From: Gnetum montanum | Taxonomy: Eukaryota; Streptophyta; Gnetopsida; Gnetales; Gnetaceae | Assembly (NCBI GenBank): GCA_015680685.1 | Contig: MNCI01001480.1 | Coordinates: forward strand, 40,920-80,119 | Direction: 5' to 3' | Length of the DNA: 39,200 nt | Part shown: positions 32,689 through 39,200 of the stretch, piece after piece | Position numbering within the stretch: position 1 is the stretch's first letter | How the letters are laid out: every line of letters begins with the position of its first letter | Program-made: the position numbers and the translations under genes | The notes under the pieces: generated by a model | The model's input: only the letters and a program-made list of their open reading frames with translations | What the model was told of the DNA's origin: nothing | The model's database searches: none

Positions 32689-33960
32689 TTAACATTGGTG
32701 GCCATCTCCCCCACGACTGAAGTGGTAGGAGGAAATTCGAAATAGGGAGCAAAGTTGTCCACCAATAGAGGTAGCATTGGTACTAGCTATCCTAGGCTCA
32801 TGGAAAGGTTTGGTTTGTTGGACATTGACCAATAGTTTCTTGTCCAGGCTCTCAGGTTTGTAAATCATCATGGCCCTTGAAGGAAAAGTTGCATGAATGA
32901 CATAAGGTCCTTCCCACAGTGTTTGAAATTTGGTTTGTTGTGGCACATGTGTGGGATTCCAATAGAGAACCTTATCTCCTGGTTGATATTTAAGTTTTCT
33001 AATCCTTAGGTCATGACATTGCTTATTGAAGGCCTTGTGCAATTTGTTAGATGATAGGGTGGCTAGTCGATTCTCATCTAGCAAGTTAAGGGTCATTAAC
33101 TATTCTTTTTGTGCTAGATCAAGGTCAAGGTTGAGATCACACACCATAGATAGTATACAGAGTTTTGCTTGAATGGAAAGTGTTGGAAGTTTCCTATACA
33201 CTAACTCATAGGGATAGTAGCCTATAGGGAGTTTCCATGTGGAGCGGTATGCCCAAAGAGCATCGTTCAGTTTGGTGCTCCAATCTCACCTATACTTGCT
33301 AATAGTTCTTGTCAATATTTTCATAATCTTCCTATTGGTGACTTTGACTTGACCATTCTCTTGAGGGTGGTATGGTGTAGTCAGTTTGTGTTCAACCCCT
33401 AAGCATTACATCAACTTCTAAAAAGTTTCACTTGTAAAATGTTTTTCATTGTTAGAAATAAGTGCACGAGGCATACTAAACCTATTTACGATTTTTTGTT
33501 GAACAAATCGTGTAGCTATAGATGATGTACAATCCTTAATAGTGACTGCTTCTGTCCATTTTGTAAAGTAGTTAATGGCAACAACGATGTAGGCTTTTCC
33601 ATTGGACATTGGTGTAATAGGTCCCATAAAATCAATTCCCCATATGTCAAAGGGTTCTAAAGGTTAAATCCACTATTGTAGACCCTCCATTCTAGCAGTC
33701 ATTCCCCCATTATGTTGACAACACTCACAAGATTGGACAAAATGATGGGCATCTTGAAACAATGTAGCCCAATAATATCCTGCAAGCAAGATTTTAATGG
33801 TTGTTCATCTCCCAGCATAATGACCCCCACAAGGACCCTCATGAGCATCTTGGAGAACTCATAATTGATCTATATCGGGAACACACCATCGAACCAAGCC
33901 ATCGAGATATACTTTATAAAGTTGCCCATTGATTTTCATAAAATACTTGGCTCGATGAAG
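32689..33960 (-). pseudogene. Integrase of E2
   Basis: N-terminal HHCC zinc finger (HEGPCGGHYAGR, then CECCQHNGG), catalytic core with DIWGIDFMGP (first Asp kept), then ALISNNEKHF, where the second Asp should be and Asn stands, and YHPQENGQVKVTNRKIM, where Lys replaces the catalytic Glu. The C-terminal part (33096-32689) has YQPGDKVLYWN and the GPY/F-type motif TLWEGPYVIHATFPSRAMM. It ends FSRGGDGHQC. No chromodomain. Both catalytic changes equal single G-to-A transitions. Stops occur near 33120, 33415 and elsewhere, so it is inactive. Confidence 0.85.
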
Positions 33961-35262
33961 AAACTGTTGTTTCTTTTTAGCATCTAACTTTTGTGGTGTT
34001 TGTTGTGTAAGGAGATAAGTTAGAATACTACTATACCAGTTTGTCTCTATGGTTACTTGATTAGTTACTATACCTGCAAAGAAGAGTTCAACAAGGAAAT
34101 GATCAGAAATTGGATACTCATCCTCTTTTTTGTCCCAGCGCAACTCAGATAAATGATCAACAACTATGTTCTCGGTGCCTTTATGATCAATCATTGTAAG
34201 ATTGAACCCCCATAAGATTACAAGCCATCATATAATGTGAGGGCTGACCATTGATTTATTCATTAGGAACTTTATTGCACTATGATCCATATGTACAAAT
34301 ACCTTATACCTGTTACATGGTACCTAAATTTTTCTAGTGCAAACACTACAACCATTAACTCTTTCTTTGTTGTAGTGTAGTTAAGTTGTGCACTAGCAAT
34401 ACTCCTACTTGCATAGTGGATGTAATAAGGAAGTTTTTGGACATCTAACTATGTAAGTACAACTCCTAAAGCATAGTTGGACATGCCAGTCATTATATGG
34501 AATGGTCTAGACTAATCAACAGCTTGTAGAATGGGTATTTCTACAAGCTTCTGTTTTAAAGTTTGGAAAGCTAGTTCACATTCCCTAGTCCATTCAAAAG
34601 GTACATCCTTTTCGTTAGTTCAACTAATGGTTTTGCAACCTTTGAAAAGTTCTCAATAGAGTTTCTATAATAGCTAGTGTGTCTAAGAAATGATCAAATA
34701 TCTTTTACAGTTTCAGGTTGCCGAGTAATTCCTTAGATAACTTTGATCTTTTCGGGGTCTACCTCTATCCCTGTTTGTAAGATTTATGCCCTAGTACAAT
34801 GCCTTCTTAGACCATTAAATGGCTTTTTTGCCAATTGAGCCTTAAGTTGGTTTCTACACATCATTTTAGTACTTGGTCTAATTGGTCCAAGGCTTGATCA
34901 AAGTTTGCTCCATAGGTGGAGAAGTCGTGCATGAAGACCTCCACATCGTTTCCTATCTACTACTAGAATATGCTTAGAACTAATCATTGAAACGTTGCAG
35001 GGGCATTGCATAAGCCAAATGGCATCTATTTGTATGCAAATTTTCCCCAAGGACTGGTGAACGTAGTCTTGGCTTGGTCTTCTAGGGCTATTTGTATTTG
35101 TTTGTACTCACTGTACCCATCCAGAAAACTATAGTAGTAATGCCTTGCAATGGTGTCTAAGACTTGCTTGATGAATGACAATAGAAAGTGGTCTTTAAAT
35201 GTTGCCATATTCAGTAGCCTAAAATCTATGCACACCCTCCATTTACCTCCCTTTTGGGTACA
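33961..35262 (-). pseudogene. Reverse transcriptase and RNase H of E2
   Basis: The RT fingers and palm are readable at 35262-35026 (MCIDFRLLNMATFKDHF, FLDGYSEYKQIQIA, TTFTSPWGKFAYK), then MPFGLCNAPATFQ and the catalytic box VFMHDFSTYG (34924-34935), where His stands for the first Asp of the DD pair. The thumb and RNase H up to about 34200 are present as broken frames (TNLRLNWQKSHLM, VFVHMDHSAIKFLMNKSM). RNase H closes with MIDHKGTENIVVDHLSELRW at 34194. The following 33960-34130 stretch leads into integrase. Numerous stops. Confidence 0.83.
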
Positions 35263-35873
35263 ATAAATAATGGATTAATCCATCATTATCAGCAATGGGG
35301 TATATGAACCTAGCTTTTAGAAGTTGTTCGATTTATTTCTTAACCACTTGCTTAAGCTTTGGGTTAAGTTGCCTCTGCGATTGTCTTCGAGGATTCATGG
35401 AGGGGTCGGTGTAAATTCTATGTTGGCATATCCTAGGATCTATTCCTATTAATTTAGGATATGACCAAGAAAAGGCCTTCAACCATTTATTTATTACCTT
35501 CAGCAGTCTCTCTTTTTGTTGAGGAGGGAGCTTAGCATTAATAATTATCGATTTTCCATTCTTGAGAAATGTGTGTGGGCAATGGTTTTAACTCAAGGGG
35601 CTCCTACTTAAACTTATCAGGGATTTCCAACTTTCCCCAGTTGATATTTTCAATGTCAAGACTTGGAAGTTGGTGATGGACTTGCTCTAATGTGTCTATG
35701 CTATCAATGTAAGTGCAAGTCAAACCCTTAGTTGGTTCCATGCATATAGTTGAACTACTCTTTTGAGTAGTTGTCAGCCATCGGGTGCCTTCTTGTCTTG
35801 TGGCTACTGCATACAAGCATCTTTGTATATTAGTCACTTGTACACACTGATTGCATGCAAGCAATGTTAAACA

Positions 35874-36396
35874 TTATACAAACCATGACTTCTGCACACA
35901 ATTACACCTTGTGTTACTATATGCGATGCATGGAACTTTCTTCTTCTTGATATTTCTAAATGTATTTTCCTTGGATATTTCTATGGAAAGATCACAGATT
36001 CCTAGGCACCCATCAATTGTGCTTAGCCATGCCCTTCCCATTATGATTGGGAAGTCCCCCTTACCTTTGTTGACTTGAATCACTAGGAAATCGACTAGAT
36101 ATGACCATCCACAAATAGTGGTAATTTTCCTCCACTAGTCCTAATGGGATAGTGATGGACTAGTTGGCCAACTCTAGACAAATGTTACTCTTTTTTAGTG
36201 GAGGCAGGTTCCAGGCTTTGTACATTTCTTGAGAGATTAAGTTGACACCAAAACCTATATCCAAAAGAGCTTTGCATGGCTCATTCCCAATGATCTGTAG
36301 ACATATAAGAGGACTCCTAGGATTAGAGAATTTCCTAGGAAGATGGCTAGCTTTTATCCAATTGGTGATAGCATGAGTTAACATGACTATATGCAT
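35874..36396 (-). pseudogene. Aspartic protease of E2
   Basis: PLICLQIIGNEPCKALLDIGF carries the active-site loop as D-I-G, where D-S/T-G is usual (about 36254-36262), followed by GVNLISQEMYKAW. After a frame break, 36083-35874 gives the flap-to-C-terminal part with KGDFPIIMGRAWLSTIDG, the counterpart of ILGRPWL. It sits between gag and RT as in all Ty3/Gypsy elements. The linker to RT (35874-35262) is broken. Inactive. Confidence 0.78.
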
Positions 36397-36399
36397 TGG

Positions 36400-38940
36400 G
36401 TGCTTTGTTTGGTTTGAAGGGAGTTCTTAAGTTTTGATTGGTAATGAGGCATCTAAGGGATTAGCTGCTTGTGGTTGCAAGGACTTAGTCAGACTATTGG
36501 TTCTAAAGAAAGGTCTTTTCTTCATGTGGTTGTCAAAACCAATAGTAGATTGAGAGTTAACAACCCTTGTAGCGTTACGTTGCTACGACTGGGTAGGGAG
36601 GTCACCCTGCATAGCTGGAGCAGGTGGTAATGGAGCTATGGGTGGAAGAGATGCAGCCGAATGAGAAGGATAGTATGTTTGTGGAACATCACCCCTAGGA
36701 GAAGGAGTCCTATAATACTCATGGGCTTGGTAGTAAGGTTGAGTGACGTAACCAGTAGAGTCATGTAGAGAGATTGGCTACTGCACATAATATCCATATA
36801 GGTGAGGTTAACAGTAAGGATACTATTGTCATGGTGGTGGCATTCCCCATGATTGTGGGTGCTACCACTGTTGATATTGCTCAGTTGGTTGTGGTGGAGT
36901 TTCACTTGGATAATACATTAAGGGTTGGTTGAATTGTCTTGGGTTATTTTGAGGATAAGGTAACCTTCATGGTGTTTGCCTTCTGTTTAATCGTGGGTTG
37001 AGTGCATACATCCCAAACTCTTGCAAATGTGAGATTACAGGGAAATATCTATTAGTATGGTCATATTGGCATATCTTGAATCCACTATCATTGTCTGTAT
37101 CTGAATCCACAACCTCTTCAATGATGAAAATTTTTCCCTTACCTTTGTTACGTGCATATTCAGGTTCTCTCTTTTTTCTCTTTTCACAATCACTACCTTG
37201 CTCTCTAGACTCCTCTACTATTTTGAGAATGGTTTGAAATCTATTATCTAGGGAGTTCCACATTTGGTCTACCTTTGCTGATAATTCTAATGCCAACTTT
37301 TAAATAGGAAAAGTTTTCCTATTCACCATATCTTCAAGTGGCGACTCTTCTTCATCCTCACAAAATCTTACTCCCTTCTTTCAAAAGGAAGGATCTCTGT
37401 TACATTCCTCTGCACTCTCTCTTTTCCTTAGCTCACCTTCCTCTTTAGCAACTTGCTCCAATAATCTTTGTACTTGATGGACCCTAAGCTCGGATAGTCT
37501 TCCTTCAGCATTAGTCCCAAGGGTTCTTTGTGTTTCATGCCTAAGCCCATCTACGAGATGGCATAGTTGATCTCTTTGCAAATAACCATGGCTAAGACAA
37601 CAATGTCATAGTGCATAATATTGGCCCATGGAAACATCTAAGGGTTCATGTCCTCCTTGTTTCCACCCTTGGATTTGCTTTAGCAGGTTGGACACTTGAG
37701 AGTACATTTGGTACTTATCATTGAACAATTCTAACATGGTACTCCACCTATGAATGGATTTTAGTTCTAAGGACTAGTACCCCCTCTCAACTTTTTTGAA
37801 TAGTATCAGTGGAAACAACTCTAGTTTTTGCCATTTTTTTTCTATGTTTTGTAAGGCACATGCATCATGAAATGCTTGTAGATGATTTTGAGGATCAGCA
37901 TTGTATCCCCCTTCAAATCGTGGGATATTGTTCATGTCTAATCTCTTGATCTTGCTATCTTTTTGATGCCTTGTTTAAACTCTAATAGCCTCAGTTATTC
38001 TAGTATATTTTGAGTAGTGAGTAGGGGTTTATCATGATCATCCTGTCTGTGGTGTCTGTGATGCCTATATTGTTCCCTACTTTTCCTTCTTCTGTGTTGT
38101 GACTCTCAAGAATGCCCTTATCCCCTTTCCTAATTGTTTCATCTATGAATGCCACCTTGCCTACCTTTATCCTCATGGTATTTTCCTCTATGACTGCATC
38201 CAGATCCTAAAGGAGAGGGTGAATGATATGATGAAGGTGAAGAAGGAGGAGAACCATCACCATGGTAGTGCCTACTACCTTCTCTTCAGTGGCTGTAGCC
38301 TCGGTTGCAGTTACAATCAACATGTCCATCTTTATCATGCGTGTGTGTTTCTTTTTCAGATCCTTTGTGTCCATTGGTATCAGAACCTAGGTTATGGGTG
38401 GCTAAATGAAGGTTTTGATACATAACTCCTTGACCAAAGTCAACAAGGGGAACATCATTTCATGGGAAACCTCCTGAGGTAGGTTCACCATCCTCATTTT
38501 CACTTGGAACATGTGGGATATTTTGAGACCACTTGCCCTTCATAGACTTGTGATGTCTCTCATGTTGTAAGTTCCTTTAACGTTGTGCCTCCATGGGTCG
38601 ATACTCTCTTGAGTTATGTTCATGCATAATGTATTCTGCCTATAAGTGTTGCATGCCAATTCATGTGAGAGCACGAAGAAGCACGCTTAGGATTGAACTT
38701 TCAAGAGGTTACACAATGTTACCTTCTAGATCTCGCCAATGCAATTGTTCATCTTGGAGGAGGATAAAGATGAAGTCTGGTATATACTCATCAAGATGAA
38801 CATATACCACATGAAACTGTTGGGGTACTAGTGAATCAACATCATGTGTACTACGCCTCCGATTATTCCCTGTATCAAACCTAGGCAGTGAAGCACTTTC
38901 GTAAGAAGAAGGAGACATAATTTTATATTTAGCACGCAAT
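36400..38940 (-). pseudogene. gag of E2
   Basis: The N-terminal region (to about 37990) has a Ser/His/Gly/Arg-rich part (HYHGDGSPPSSPSSYHSP). The gag core at 37960-37380 reads EGGYNADPQNHLQAFHDACA, IQGWKQGGHEPLDVSMGQYY, RDQLCHLVDGLRHETQRTLG and LSELRVHQVQRLLEQ, clearly matching the E1 gag. Next come a charged segment (37296-36967) with EKRKKREPEYARNKGKGK and DSDTDNDSGF, a decayed knuckle FKICQYDHTNRYFP, and a long Pro/Gln/Tyr-rich tail to about 36500. At least eight stops. The exact start codon is not certain; 38939 is the first Met of an open frame after the leader. Confidence 0.75.
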
Positions 38941-39023
38941 ATATATATATATAACCAATCCTAAAGGCTCATTCCAACTATGAGAAAAATTTCCTAAGTT
39001 CTTATTAGTCCACAAACAATAAA

Positions 39024-39042
39024 GTCCCTGGCAATGGTGCCA
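39024..39042 (-). other. Primer-binding site of E2 (tRNA-Asp type)
   Basis: One base after the LTR the minus strand reads TGGCACCATTGCCAGGGAC. It matches the complement of the tRNA-Asp 3' end at 15 of 18 positions, and all three differences are G-to-A at former CpG sites. Confidence 0.85.
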
Positions 39043-39043
39043 A

Positions 39044-39200
39044 TGATGAACGATGAGGTATCCCTACGCACAACCATATGAATATGAGCGTCCACACATG
39101 ATCTGGTCAAATTCCAAGGACTAAGTGCTTCTGCGCCTTTGTGGAACAAGGATGGGTTAGTTAATCATTGTCTTCCCAAGCTTACTTGTATAACACGATT
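39044..39200 (-). repeat. 5' LTR of E2, partial
   Basis: Begins TGATGAACGATGAGG and follows the E2 3' LTR (29989 onward) closely, e.g. GGACTAAGTGCTT and GGAACAAGGATGGGTTAGT. It is cut by the window end after 157 bp. Confidence 0.92.

Larger units (their letters stand above)
29989..39200 (-). mobile_element. E2: pol-bearing Athila-like Ty3/Gypsy retrotransposon (5' LTR cut by window end)
   Basis: Read leftwards: partial 5' LTR (39044-39200), tRNA-Asp primer site, gag, protease, RT, RNase H, integrase, a 1.9-kb noncoding 3' part, polypurine tract and 3' LTR (29989-30812). Domain order protease-RT-RNase H-integrase shows Ty3/Gypsy. The RT phrase DHFLLSFIKQVLDTIARHYYY with FLDGYSEY, the tRNA-Asp primer, lack of a second RNase H and lack of a chromodomain fit Athila. 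LTR termini and several noncoding blocks are shared with E1. All coding parts carry stops or shifts. No ORF X is present between integrase and the LTR. Confidence 0.9.

Noticed and set aside
38374-38395. Plus-strand TTGGTATCAGAACCTAGG, which looks like a tRNA-Met primer-binding site after an LTR
   Set aside because: No LTR terminus precedes it, and on the minus strand the region reads as a Ser/His/Arg-rich part of E2 gag. Chance resemblance.
38099-38425. Plus-strand open frame of 108 codons in the E2 gag region
   Set aside because: It overlaps the minus-strand gag coding region, which has recognisable composition and homology. Treated as an opposite-strand shadow.

Overview
The window looks like repeat-dominated nuclear DNA of a land plant. 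It is AT-rich, has no intact long host gene, and is built from nested, decayed LTR retrotransposons plus one broken ABC-transporter (ABCC) gene fragment. Old insertions still have recognisable termini. Primer-binding sites show C-to-T and G-to-A decay at former CpG positions. This would fit a large, slowly purged genome such as a gymnosperm's, but the sequence alone does not prove that lineage.

Layout, left to right. 1-1616: a Ty1/Copia relic (+) with RT and RNase H pieces, a polypurine tract and a 358-bp 3' LTR. 2142-4246: the 3' end of an unassigned LTR element, 'Y1' (+), with its LTR. About 4247-7380: a piece of an Athila-like element, 'X1' (-), carrying an extra non-pol ORF ('ORF X') and its upstream noncoding segment. 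About 7540-8790: a second Y LTR, 'Y2' (-), inverted relative to Y1. About 8767-10375: gag-protease remains of a Tat-like Ty3/Gypsy element, 'Z' (+). 10833-11073 and 19739-21030: another ORF X copy, 'X3' (-), split by 'E1'. 11079-19733: E1, a complete-ended Athila-like element on the minus strand with both LTRs, a 5-bp target duplication (ACTAG), a tRNA-Asp-type primer site, gag and ORF X, but no pol. 21158-22790: an ABCC pseudogene (-). 23234-25930: Tat-like RT, RNase H and second RNase H of Z (+), interrupted in the RT palm by a solo LTR of the E1/E2 family (23909-24675). 25931-29988: AT-rich sequence with small repeats and one unrecognised degraded ORF. 29989-39200: 'E2' (-), a pol-bearing Athila-like element whose 5' LTR runs off the window.

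E1 and E2 look like related non-autonomous and autonomous types. They share LTR termini (TGATGAGT...ACTCATCA), a tRNA-Asp primer site, gag architecture, the sequence before the polypurine tract and a conserved noncoding segment. E2 has protease, RT, RNase H and integrase. E1 lacks all pol domains but has a roughly 2.8-kb ORF X: a basic N-terminus, a region resembling the putative plant transposon protein domain of Athila/Tat accessory ORFs, a long coiled coil and a proline-rich tail. The best candidates for something new are an LTR-like internal promoter 470-490 nt upstream of ORF X in two independent copies, a polypurine-tract-like motif repeated at module boundaries in both elements, and LTRs whose U3 starts with a variable array of GATATC palindromes.

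All coding regions here carry stops or frameshifts, and I see no gene that is likely to be functional. Alignments were done by eye. Family names rest on domain motifs and were not checked by database search.
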